NCBI RefSeq assembly: GCF_007829885.1
Contig: NZ_VIWW01000001.1
Coordinates: forward strand, 1,550,001-1,614,000
Direction: 5' to 3'
Length of the DNA stretch: 64,000 nucleotides
From: Streptomyces brevispora
GTDB lineage: Bacteria; Actinomycetota; Actinomycetes; Streptomycetales; Streptomycetaceae
Part shown: in pieces, positions 1 to 6,982 of the stretch
How the letters are laid out: every line of letters starts with the position of its first letter
Position numbering within the stretch: the first letter of the stretch is position 1
The notes under the pieces: model-generated
What the model was told of the DNA's origin: nothing
What the model saw: only the letters and a program-made list of their open reading frames with translations
Databases searched by the model: none
Program-made: the position numbers and the translations under genes

Positions 1-317
1 GTGCTGATGACCAGCACATCGCCCTCGGGGGTCCAGCCGTGCACGGCGGTCCGCGCGTCGCCCCAGTAGGTCAGCCGCTCGGAGGGGCCACCGTCGACGG
101 GGGCCAGATGGGCCTCGGGCGCCCCGTCCCGGGTGGACGTCCAGGCGACGAGGGAGCCGTCGGGAGATATCCGCGGCTGGGTGACGGGTCGGTTGTCTGC
201 GCTGACACGCCAGGCTCGGCCGCCGTCGAGCGGCGCCAGCCAGACATCGTCCTCGGCGGTGAAGGCGATCAGGTCGCCCTGGACATGGGGATACCGGAGG
301 TAGGAAGGCTGCGTCAC
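1..317 (-). CDS. Tricorn-like S41 family protease, N-terminal part only (runs off the window)
   Basis: The first 105 codons of a leftward gene whose remainder lies outside the window. The start is the GTG at 315-317, reading MTQPSYLRYPHVQGD. The visible part consists of beta-propeller (TolB/WD-like) repeats, with phrases such as AFTAEDDVWLAPLDGG and ISPDGSLVAWTSTRDG that are typical of the N-terminal six-bladed propeller of actinobacterial tricorn protease homologues. In that family the propellers gate peptides into a C-terminal PDZ and S41 serine-protease domain, which cannot be checked here. Gene order around it matches the Streptomyces tricorn locus upstream of dnaJ2. Other PD40-repeat proteins such as S9 peptidases are the alternative. 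Confidence 0.8.
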   Translation of the reverse strand, partial: MTQPSYLRYPHVQGDLIAFTAEDDVWLAPLDGGRAWRVSADNRPVTQPRISPDGSLVAWTSTRDGAPEAHLAPVDGGPSERLTYWGDARTAVHGWTPEGDVLVIS

Positions 318-392
318 ATGGATCACCCTAGGCCGCGGCCCGGTACGGAGAGGCGGAGTTGGCCGGAGTCCGCCGTACGTCCGGCAGCGCGC

Positions 393-938
393 TCACTTGC
401 CCTGGGGGTACGCGGTCACCGTGACGGTGACCGTCGCCGTCGGCCGGACCCCTTCCCCGCTGCCGCCCGCCGGGGGCCGGGACGGCACGGATGGCGACGG
501 CGCGGCGTCGCAGTTGCCGAGCATCGTGGCCCGGAAAACGGTCTTCCCGCCCGCCTTCGCGGTCATGTCACCGCTGACGCACCGGCCTTCGACCTCCCGG
601 TCGACCATGCCGTTGAGGCTGATGTCCTGGCCGTCCTTGGTGCGGCCGTTGCAGTCGACGTCGGCGACCCGGCTGGTGACGGCGGTGGACGAGCCGGCCC
701 GGGCGGCGGCGCTCGCGCCCCCGCCGGTCCGGGCCGTACAGCTCAGCCACTGCACGTCCACCCCTTCGTGCTCCAGCGCGCGGGTGCCGGTCCGGTCGGT
801 GGTCACGGCGATGGACGCCGAGTTCAGACCGCCGACCGGATCGCAGGCCGCCAGGCCGGCGACGACCGCGCCCGCGAGGCAGATCACGGCTGGAAAACGA
901 CGGAACCTTCGATTGCGCCATGCCCTTGATGTCCCCAT
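393..938 (-). CDS. Secreted lipoprotein of unknown function
   Basis: A 181-residue protein from the ATG at 938, preceded by GGGAAG at a usable distance. The N-terminus MGTSRAWRNRRFRRF is positively charged, followed by a hydrophobic stretch and a lipobox LAAC at about residues 27-30, so it should be lipidated and anchored outside the membrane. The mature part has four further cysteines (near WLSC, VDC, GRC, GNC), compatible with two disulphides, and a proline/serine and Thr-Val-rich C-terminus. A longer reading frame upstream to 1193 exists but overlaps rsmE and lacks a signal sequence, so it was not used. I do not recognise a family; function unknown. Confidence 0.75.
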   Translation of the reverse strand: MGTSRAWRNRRFRRFPAVICLAGAVVAGLAACDPVGGLNSASIAVTTDRTGTRALEHEGVDVQWLSCTARTGGGASAAARAGSSTAVTSRVADVDCNGRTKDGQDISLNGMVDREVEGRCVSGDMTAKAGGKTVFRATMLGNCDAAPSPSVPSRPPAGGSGEGVRPTATVTVTVTAYPQGK

Positions 939-998
939 ACGGGCAGCTTCCCACCGCTCCTGACGGTGCGGTAGACCGATTGCGGCCAGAACCGGCCA

Positions 999-1022
999 GA
1001 ATTCCGGGAAACGGCGGAATTC
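999..1022 (-). terminator. Small inverted repeat at the end of rsmE
   Basis: GAATTCCG and CGGAATTC form an 8-bp stem with an 8-nt loop, overlapping the rsmE stop codon. It lies between two leftward genes and could end the rsmE transcript, but there is no T-run, so this is a weak call. Confidence 0.35.
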
Positions 1023-1764
1023 ATGACCAGCGGCCGGTGCGGCCCAGCAGCAGGGCCGTTGCCGCCGTACCCGCCGTCGAGGTGCGCAGGACGGTCGGTC
1101 CGAGCCGGCAGGTGCGGGCACCCGCGGCGGTGAACACGGCCAGCTCATCGGGCGAGACACCGCCCTCCGGGCCGACGACCAGCACGATCTCACCCGTCCG
1201 GGGCAGGGCGACGGTGGCCAGCGGCTCGCTGTCGTACCCGCGGTCCTCGTGCAGTACGGCCGCGAAGTCGGCCGTGGCCAGAAACGGGGCGACCTGTTTG
1301 GTCGTCATCGCGTCCGCCACCTCCGGGAACCGCACCCGGCGCGACTGCTTGCCGGCCTCGCGGGCCGTGCCGCGCCATTTCGCCAGGGCCTTGAGACCCC
1401 GGTCGCCCTTCCACTGGGTGATGCAGCGCCCGGCCTGCCACGGCACGATCGCGTCGACGCCGGTCTCCGTCATCGTCTCGACGGCGAGCTCGCCGCGCTC
1501 CCCCTTGGGCAGGGCCTGGACGACGGTGATACGGGTGGCGGGCCGGGGCTCCTCGCGGACGGACTCCAGGGTGAGCACCAGTCGGTCCTTGCCCTCGGCT
1601 GCCGTCACGACGCCCTGCGTCCAGCGGCCCCGGCCGTCCGTCAGGACGACGTCCTCACCGGCGCGCAGGCGTTTCACCGAGACGGCGTGCCGTCCCTCCG
1701 GCCCCTCCAGGACGAACCCGGGCCCATCGGGCATCTGATCGACGACGAAGACGGGTGCCGTCAC
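1021..1764 (-). CDS. rsmE: 16S rRNA (uracil(1498)-N(3))-methyltransferase
   Basis: A 247-residue protein, normal length for RsmE, which methylates N3 of U1498 in 16S rRNA using S-adenosylmethionine. The N-terminal third (PVFVVDQMPDGPGFVLEGPEGRHAVSVKRLRAG in two blocks) is the PUA-like RNA-binding domain. The C-terminal SPOUT knot is visible as LVVGPEGG at about 195-202 and LGPTVLRTSTAG at 221-232, the cofactor loops of the family. The start is GTG at 1764; its first bases overlap the stop of the upstream nitronate monooxygenase (GTGA), so the two are translationally coupled. A much longer ORF in this frame is an artefact reading antisense-like sequence inside the upstream gene. Confidence 0.95.
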   Translation of the reverse strand: MTAPVFVVDQMPDGPGFVLEGPEGRHAVSVKRLRAGEDVVLTDGRGRWTQGVVTAAEGKDRLVLTLESVREEPRPATRITVVQALPKGERGELAVETMTETGVDAIVPWQAGRCITQWKGDRGLKALAKWRGTAREAGKQSRRVRFPEVADAMTTKQVAPFLATADFAAVLHEDRGYDSEPLATVALPRTGEIVLVVGPEGGVSPDELAVFTAAGARTCRLGPTVLRTSTAGTAATALLLGRTGRWS

Positions 1765-2834
1765 TGCGTGCTCCTTGCGCTCAGTGCCGCACGTGCGGCG
1801 TCCAGTTCCTCGGCGAGCAGCCCGACCAGCCGGCCGGCCGGCAGCTCGCGTGCCATCCGGTGCCCCTGGCCCGCCCACAGTGCCATGCCCTGCGCGTCCC
1901 CGGCCTTGGCCGCCGCCTTGCGCAGCGGCGTGGTCAGCTGATGGAGCTGCGGGTAGGCGGCGGGGGCGTACGGTCCGTGCTCGCGTACGAAGCGGTTGAC
2001 CAGGCCGCGGGCCGGGCGTCCGGAGAACGCCCGGGTCAGGGTGGTGCGGACGAACAGCGGGTTGGTCAGGGCCTGCTTGTGCAGCAGATGGGCACCGGAC
2101 TCCGGGCAGATCATGAAGGCGGTGCCGAGCTGGGCGGCGCCGGCACCCGCCGCGAGCACCGCGGCGATCTGGGAGCCGCGCATCAGGCCGCCGGCGGCGA
2201 TGACCGGGATCTGCACGGTCTCGCACACCTGGGCCACCAGGCTGAGCAGTCCGGTCCCCATGCCGTCGGCCTGCGGGTCGTCGCGGTGCGTGGACTGGTG
2301 GCCGCCCGCCTCGACGCCCTGGGCGCAGACCGCGTCGGCGCCCGCCCACTGCGCGGCCTGGGCCTCCTCGGGCGTGGTGACCGTCACGACGGTGTACGTG
2401 CCCACCTCGGCGAACGCGTCGAGGGTGTCGCGGCTCGGGCAGCCGAAGGTGAAGGAGAGGACCGGGACCGGGTCCTCCAGCAGGATGGCGAGCTTGGCCT
2501 CGTAGCCGTCGTCGCCGCCGGAGTCGGTTTCGCCGAGCGGGGTCTCGTACCAGACGGCCTCGCCCGCGAGCTGGTGCCGGTACACCTCGACGGCGCTCGG
2601 GTCGGCGAGGTTGGGCTGCGGCATGAAGAGGTTGACGCCGAAGGGCTGGCCGGTCAGTCCGCGGACCTGCTTGATCTCGTTGTACATGCCGTCCGCGGTC
2701 TTGTACCCGGCGGCCAGGAAGCCGAGTCCGCCGGCCTCGGCCACCGCGGCGGCGAGCTGCGGGCAGGAGACTCCACCGGCCATCGGGGCCTGCACGATCG
2801 GATACCGGCAGAGATCGGTCAATGCGGTTGGCAT
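1761..2834 (-). CDS. Nitronate monooxygenase (2-nitropropane dioxygenase family)
   Basis: A 357-residue FMN-dependent TIM-barrel enzyme that oxidises alkyl nitronates such as propionate-3-nitronate and is thought to detoxify them. Family signs are YPIVQAPMAGGVS at the N-terminus, GADAVCAQGVEAGGHQS around residues 170-187 (phosphate-binding segment), and PVIAAGGLMRG around 212-222. The start ATG at 2834 reads MPTALTDLCRYP. The gene overlaps rsmE by four bases (GTGA) and follows dnaJ2 on the same strand after a strong terminator, so it probably has its own promoter. Substrate cannot be assigned from sequence. Confidence 0.9.
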   Translation of the reverse strand: MPTALTDLCRYPIVQAPMAGGVSCPQLAAAVAEAGGLGFLAAGYKTADGMYNEIKQVRGLTGQPFGVNLFMPQPNLADPSAVEVYRHQLAGEAVWYETPLGETDSGGDDGYEAKLAILLEDPVPVLSFTFGCPSRDTLDAFAEVGTYTVVTVTTPEEAQAAQWAGADAVCAQGVEAGGHQSTHRDDPQADGMGTGLLSLVAQVCETVQIPVIAAGGLMRGSQIAAVLAAGAGAAQLGTAFMICPESGAHLLHKQALTNPLFVRTTLTRAFSGRPARGLVNRFVREHGPYAPAAYPQLHQLTTPLRKAAAKAGDAQGMALWAGQGHRMARELPAGRLVGLLAEELDAARAALSARSTQ

Positions 2835-2901
2835 GACCGCATCGTGCCATGTCCTTCCTGTCCCGTGATGCGCACCCCGCGGCCGCGTTATGTCCGCAAT
2901 G

Positions 2902-2933
2902 CCGTACGGGCCCGGAAACCCGGGCCCGTACGG
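2902..2933 (-). terminator. Strong hairpin downstream of dnaJ2
   Basis: A perfect 14-bp G+C-rich stem (CCGTACGGGCCCGG and its complement) around a 4-nt A-rich loop lies 26 bp after the dnaJ2 stop. It separates the hrcA-dnaJ2 heat-shock unit from the nitronate monooxygenase gene. No long T-run, as is common for Streptomyces terminators. Confidence 0.75.
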
Positions 2934-2958
2934 TGCCGATGCGTGGGGCCGTCCGTGT

Positions 2959-4095
2959 CTAGCGGCCGTTGAACGCGTCCTTCAGGCGCGAGAACAGGCC
3001 CTGCTGCCCGGGCTGGAACTGGCCGGTGGGCCGCTCCTCACCGCGCAGTTTCGCCAGCTCCCGCAGGAGGCGTTCCTGTTCGGGGTCCATCTTCGTCGGG
3101 GTCATCACCTCGACGTGCACGATCAGGTCGCCCCGCCCGCCACCCCGCAGATGGGTGATGCCGCGCCCGTGCAGCGGGACGGACTGGCCGGACTGGGTGC
3201 CCGGCCTGATGTCCACCTCCTCCAGGCCGTCGAGCGTCTCCAGCGGCACCTTGGTGCCGATGGCCGCCGCCGTCATGGGGATGGTGACCGTGCAGTGCAG
3301 ATCGTCGCCGCGCCGCTGGAACACCGCGTGCGGCAGCTCGTGGATCTCGACGTAGAGATCGCCGGCCGGGCCGCCGCCCGGGCCGACCTCGCCCTCGCCC
3401 GCGAGCTGGATGCGGGTGCCGTTGTCGACACCTGCGGGGATCTTCACCGTGAGGGTGCGCCGCGAGCGGATGCGGCCGTCGCCCGCGCACTCCGGGCAGG
3501 GGGTCGGCACGACCGTACCGAAGCCCTGGCACTGCGGGCAGGGCCGTGAGGTCATGACCTGGCCGAGGAACGACCGGGTGACCTGGGAGACCTCGCCGCG
3601 GCCGCGGCACATGTCACAGGTCTGGGCCGAGGTGCCGGGTGCGGCGCCCTCGCCGTTGCAGGTCGCACAGACGACGGCCGTGTCGACCTGGATGTCCTTG
3701 GTGGTGCCGAAGGCCGCCTCGGAGAGGTCGATCTCCAGCCGGATCATGGCGTCCTGGCCGCGCCGGGTGCGCGAACGGGGTCCGCGCTGCGACGCCGTAC
3801 CGAAGAACGCGTCCATGATGTCGGAGAAGTTGCCGAAGCCGCCCTGTCCGAATCCGCCCGCGCCACCTCCGCCGGAGGCGGACAGCGGGTCGCCGCCGAG
3901 GTCGTAGACCTGCTTCTTCTGGGCGTCCGACAACACCTCGTAAGCGGCGTTGATCTCCTTGAACCGCTCCTGGGTCTTCGGATCGGGGTTCACATCCGGG
4001 TGCAGCTCGCGTGCGAGCCGCCGGAAGGCCTTCTTGATCTCGTCCTGCGAAGCGTCGCGGCGCACGCCGAGTACGGCGTAGTAGTCCGTGGCCAC
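2959..4095 (-). CDS. dnaJ2: Chaperone DnaJ (DnaJ2)
   Basis: A 378-residue type I Hsp40, co-chaperone stimulating DnaK. The J domain spans about 1-70 with the HPD motif at 32-34. A glycine/phenylalanine-rich linker follows (about 70-100, GGGGAGGFGQGGFGNF). Four zinc-binding CxxC motifs are at 143-146, 160-163, 186-189 and 200-203, followed by the C-terminal substrate-binding domain. It starts at GTG 4095 directly after the hrcA TAA stop (no gap), so it is co-transcribed with hrcA and should share the CIRCE operator. This is the hrcA-linked paralogue usually called dnaJ2 in Streptomyces; the dnaK-operon dnaJ lies elsewhere. Confidence 0.97.
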   Translation of the reverse strand: MATDYYAVLGVRRDASQDEIKKAFRRLARELHPDVNPDPKTQERFKEINAAYEVLSDAQKKQVYDLGGDPLSASGGGGAGGFGQGGFGNFSDIMDAFFGTASQRGPRSRTRRGQDAMIRLEIDLSEAAFGTTKDIQVDTAVVCATCNGEGAAPGTSAQTCDMCRGRGEVSQVTRSFLGQVMTSRPCPQCQGFGTVVPTPCPECAGDGRIRSRRTLTVKIPAGVDNGTRIQLAGEGEVGPGGGPAGDLYVEIHELPHAVFQRRGDDLHCTVTIPMTAAAIGTKVPLETLDGLEEVDIRPGTQSGQSVPLHGRGITHLRGGGRGDLIVHVEVMTPTKMDPEQERLLRELAKLRGEERPTGQFQPGQQGLFSRLKDAFNGR

Positions 4096-5112
4096 TTACG
4101 ACTCCGCCAGGATCTGTCCGACGTAACGAGCCACTGCGCGTACCGCTCCCATCGTTCCGGGGTAGTCCATGCGGGTCGGTCCGACCACGCCGAGTTTGGC
4201 GACTGCCTCGTCGCCCGAACCGTAGCCGACTGCGACGACGGACGTGGAGTTGAGGCCCTCATGGGCGTTCTCGTGCCCGATTCGTACGGTCATGCCTGAG
4301 TCCGTGGCCTCGCCGAGCAGCTTCAGCAGCACGACATGCTCCTCCAATGCCTCCAGCACAGGCCGGATCATCACGGGGAAGTCGTGTCCGAAGCGGGTGA
4401 GGTTGGAGGTGCCGCCGATCATCAGCCGCTCCTCCGTCTCCTCGACGAGGGTTTCGAGCAGGATCGAGAGCACGGTGGACACGGTTGCCCGGTCCTCGCT
4501 CTCGAAGGATTCCGGCAGGTCCTGCACCAGCTGCGGGACGTCCGTGAAGCGGCGTCCCACCACCCGGCTGTTGAGCCGGGCCCGCAGATCGGCGAGAGGG
4601 GTCTCACCGAACGGCGTCTGGCAGTCGACCAGCCGCTGTTCGACCCGGCCGGTGTCCGTGATCAGCACGAGCATCAGCCGGGCGGGGGCCAGCAGGAGCA
4701 GTTCCACGTGCCGCACCGTCGAGCGGGTCAGCGAGGGGTACTGCACGACGGCGACCTGCCGGGTCAGCTGCGCGAGCAGCCGTACGGTACGTCCCACGAC
4801 ATCGTCGAGGTCGACCGCGCCGTCGAGGAAATTCTGAATGGCGCGGCGCTCCGGCGACGACAGGGGCTTGACGCCCGCGAGCCGGTCGACGAAGAGCCGG
4901 TAGCCCTTGTCCGTCGGGATGCGTCCCGCGCTGGTGTGGGGCTGGGCGATGAAGCCCTCGTCCTCCAGCACCGCCATGTCGTTGCGGACGGTGGCCGGGG
5001 AGACCCCCAGCTTGTGCCGCTCCGTGAGCGCCTTGGAGCCGACGGGCTCCTCGGTGCCGACATAGTCCTGGACGATGGCGCGCAGCACTTCGAGTCTGCG
5101 TTCGCTGAGCAT
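4096..5112 (-). CDS. hrcA: Heat-inducible transcription repressor HrcA
   Basis: A 338-residue HrcA. It binds CIRCE operators and represses class I heat-shock genes; GroEL modulates its activity. The N-terminal winged helix is visible as [19 protein letters not shown] at about 35-53, followed by the wing region [13 protein letters not shown] and the GAF-like C-terminal domain. The start ATG at 5112 ([10 protein letters not shown]) fits family N-termini better than the 367-codon open frame beginning at 5199, which would run through the operator. A CIRCE copy lies 58 bp upstream, so the gene is autoregulated. Co-transcribed with dnaJ2. Confidence 0.97.
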   Translation of the reverse strand: MLSERRLEVLRAIVQDYVGTEEPVGSKALTERHKLGVSPATVRNDMAVLEDEGFIAQPHTSAGRIPTDKGYRLFVDRLAGVKPLSSPERRAIQNFLDGAVDLDDVVGRTVRLLAQLTRQVAVVQYPSLTRSTVRHVELLLLAPARLMLVLITDTGRVEQRLVDCQTPFGETPLADLRARLNSRVVGRRFTDVPQLVQDLPESFESEDRATVSTVLSILLETLVEETEERLMIGGTSNLTRFGHDFPVMIRPVLEALEEHVVLLKLLGEATDSGMTVRIGHENAHEGLNSTSVVAVGYGSGDEAVAKLGVVGPTRMDYPGTMGAVRAVARYVGQILAES

Positions 5113-5169
5113 CGCGCACACCTCCAGCTGTATACCTCGGTCGATCTCGGGTCGTTCCCGGGACTTCTC

Positions 5170-5196
5170 CTGGCACTCTGTCCGTACGAGTGCCAG
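5170..5196. promoter_or_regulatory. CIRCE operator (HrcA binding site)
   Basis: CTGGCACTC-N9-GAGTGCCAG, a perfect 9-bp inverted repeat with a 9-bp spacer. The consensus CIRCE is TTAGCACTC-N9-GAGTGCTAA, so each arm matches 7 of 9 and the spacing is exact. It sits upstream of hrcA, the expected place for autoregulation. Confidence 0.95.
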
Positions 5197-5298
5197 CAAT
5201 CCCCCCGGTCAGTGTACGGCGACGGGGTGGGCCCCTAGCAAGGGCGACCGGCCACGCTACCGCGAGACCGCGCAGGTCGTTGCCGATAGCGTCGCCGC

Positions 5299-6021
5299 AT
5301 GGACGCCACTTGGGAAGAGTTCGGCTGGGAGCGGTTGGGTGACGGAGTGGGCCGGCGGCGGCTGCCCGGCTGGGATGCGACGGTCGCACTGGTGGCCGGA
5401 GCGGACGGGGCCCTTCTCTTCGACACGGGCTCGACGCTCCGGGAGGGCGTCGAACTGCGGACCCGGATCGAGCGGATGCTGGGCCGGAGGGTGACACATG
5501 TCGCACTGAGCCATCCGCACTTCGATCATGTGCTGGGCACCGCGGTCTTCGCCGGGGCCCGGGTGTACGGGGCGGTCGGCCTGGCGGATCTGCTGAGGGC
5601 CGAGGCGGATGGCCTCCACCGCTCCGCGGTGGCGCACGGGGTGTCCGAACGGGACGCGGCGGAGGCCGTGGACGTGCTGGTGGCCCCGCACCACGAGGTG
5701 TGCGGGGAGTGGACGCTCGACCTGGGCGGCGGCCGCCAGGTGCTGCTGGCCGACGTGGGTCCGGGGCACAGCGGCCACGATCTGGCGGCGCTGGTGCCCG
5801 GCTCGCCCGCGATCGTCCTCTGCGGCGACCTGGTCGAGGAGTCCGGCGAGCCGCAGGCCGGCCCCGACGCGGTCACCTCCCGCTGGCCGGCCGCGCTGGA
5901 CCGGCTGCTGGCCCTGGGCGGCGAGGACGCGCTGTACGTGCCGGGGCACGGAGCGGTGGTGGACGCCGCGTTCGTCCGGGCGCAGCGCGACGCGCTGGCG
6001 GTTCGCTTCGGCGTGTCGTGA
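5299..6021 (+). CDS. MBL-fold metallo-hydrolase
   Basis: A 240-residue metallo-beta-lactamase-fold protein. The HxHxDH dinuclear metal motif is at H72, H74, D76, H77 (SHPHFDH); H157 (GPGHSGHD) and D177 (CGDLVE) are the likely remaining ligands, and PGHG near 216 the last histidine. Members hydrolyse thioesters, lactones, phosphodiesters or other bonds; nothing here fixes the substrate. The start ATG 5299 lies seven bases after a TAGCGT-like -10 hexamer and no Shine-Dalgarno is visible, suggesting a leaderless transcript. Divergent from hrcA. Confidence 0.85.
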   Translation: MDATWEEFGWERLGDGVGRRRLPGWDATVALVAGADGALLFDTGSTLREGVELRTRIERMLGRRVTHVALSHPHFDHVLGTAVFAGARVYGAVGLADLLRAEADGLHRSAVAHGVSERDAAEAVDVLVAPHHEVCGEWTLDLGGGRQVLLADVGPGHSGHDLAALVPGSPAIVLCGDLVEESGEPQAGPDAVTSRWPAALDRLLALGGEDALYVPGHGAVVDAAFVRAQRDALAVRFGVS

Positions 6022-6046
6022 GGCCGTCCCGTCCTATCGTCGTCCG

Positions 6047-6865
6047 ATGCGCAGCTATCAGCCGGACCTGACCCCGCCGTGGAAGAAGTCCGCCCCCGTC
6101 CCCGAGGTGCCCGCCGATCCGGATCTGGTCGTGGAGGAGGTCGCCACCGGCTTCTGCGGGGCGGTGATCCGCTGCGAGAAGACCGCCGCGGGTCCGACGG
6201 TGACCCTGGAGGACCGGTTCGGCAAGCACCGGGTCTTCCCGATGGAGCCGCGTGGCTTCCTGCTGGAGGGCCGGGTGGTCACGCTCGTACGGCCGTCGGC
6301 CGGCGGCCCTGTCCGGCCCGCCCGTACGGCGTCCGGCTCGGTGGCGGTCCCCGGGGCGCGGGCCCGGGTGGCGCGGGCCGGGCGGATCTACGTGGAGGGC
6401 CGGCACGACGCGGAGCTGGTGGAGCGGGTCTGGGGCGACGACCTCCGGATCGAGGGGGTGGTCGTCGAGTACCTGGAGGGCATCGACGACCTCCCGGCGA
6501 TCGTGCGCGAGTTCTCCCCGGGCCCGGACGCGCGCCTCGGGGTGCTGGTCGACCATCTGGTGCCGGGTTCCAAGGAGTCCCGCATCGCGGGGCAGATCAC
6601 GGACGGGAACGTTCTGGTGGTCGGCCATCCGTACATCGATGTGTGGGAGGCGGTGAAGCCGTCGTCCGTGGGGATCGCCGGCTGGCCGGTGGTGCCGCGC
6701 GGCCAGGACTGGAAGACGGGTGTGTGCCGTTCGCTGGGGTGGCCGGAGAACACCGGCGCGGCCTGGCAGCGGATTCTGTCCTCGGTCCGCACCTTCCGGG
6801 ACCTGGAGCCCGAACTCCTGGGCCGGGTAGAGGAATTGATTGACTTCGTCACGCTTCCCGACTGA
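6047..6865 (+). CDS. DUF3097 family protein with a Toprim-like signature
   Basis: A 272-residue protein of the actinobacterial DUF3097 family, function unknown. It begins 25 bp after the MBL-fold gene; ATG 6047 follows a TATCGT-like hexamer by a few bases, again suggesting a leaderless start. Residues 1-85 form a small beta-rich domain (VTLEDRFGKHRVFPMEPRGFLLEG). The middle reads RIYVEGRHDAELVERVWG at 113-130 and LVDHLVPGSKESRI at 167-180. The pairing of EG-x-x-D with a later D-x5-G-x4-R resembles the acidic motifs of Toprim domains such as RNase M5 and DnaG (VEGxxD and DxDxPGxxxR). The resemblance is my reading by eye, not an established annotation. Confidence 0.85.
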   Translation: MRSYQPDLTPPWKKSAPVPEVPADPDLVVEEVATGFCGAVIRCEKTAAGPTVTLEDRFGKHRVFPMEPRGFLLEGRVVTLVRPSAGGPVRPARTASGSVAVPGARARVARAGRIYVEGRHDAELVERVWGDDLRIEGVVVEYLEGIDDLPAIVREFSPGPDARLGVLVDHLVPGSKESRIAGQITDGNVLVVGHPYIDVWEAVKPSSVGIAGWPVVPRGQDWKTGVCRSLGWPENTGAAWQRILSSVRTFRDLEPELLGRVEELIDFVTLPD

Positions 6866-6982
6866 TGTCCGGGGGGTCTTCCCGCTAATCCTGGGCCGAT
6901 CCCTACGATTTCCTGCGCCCCGCACGCATCATGGGTTATTGAGTGGTGCCTGGCTCTTTTCGCGAGGGAAGGCACGGGGGCG

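Noticed and set aside
1021-2850. A 609-codon frame covering rsmE and most of the nitronate monooxygenase gene
   Set aside because: Only the last 247 codons resemble a protein family; the rest reads out of frame through the upstream gene.
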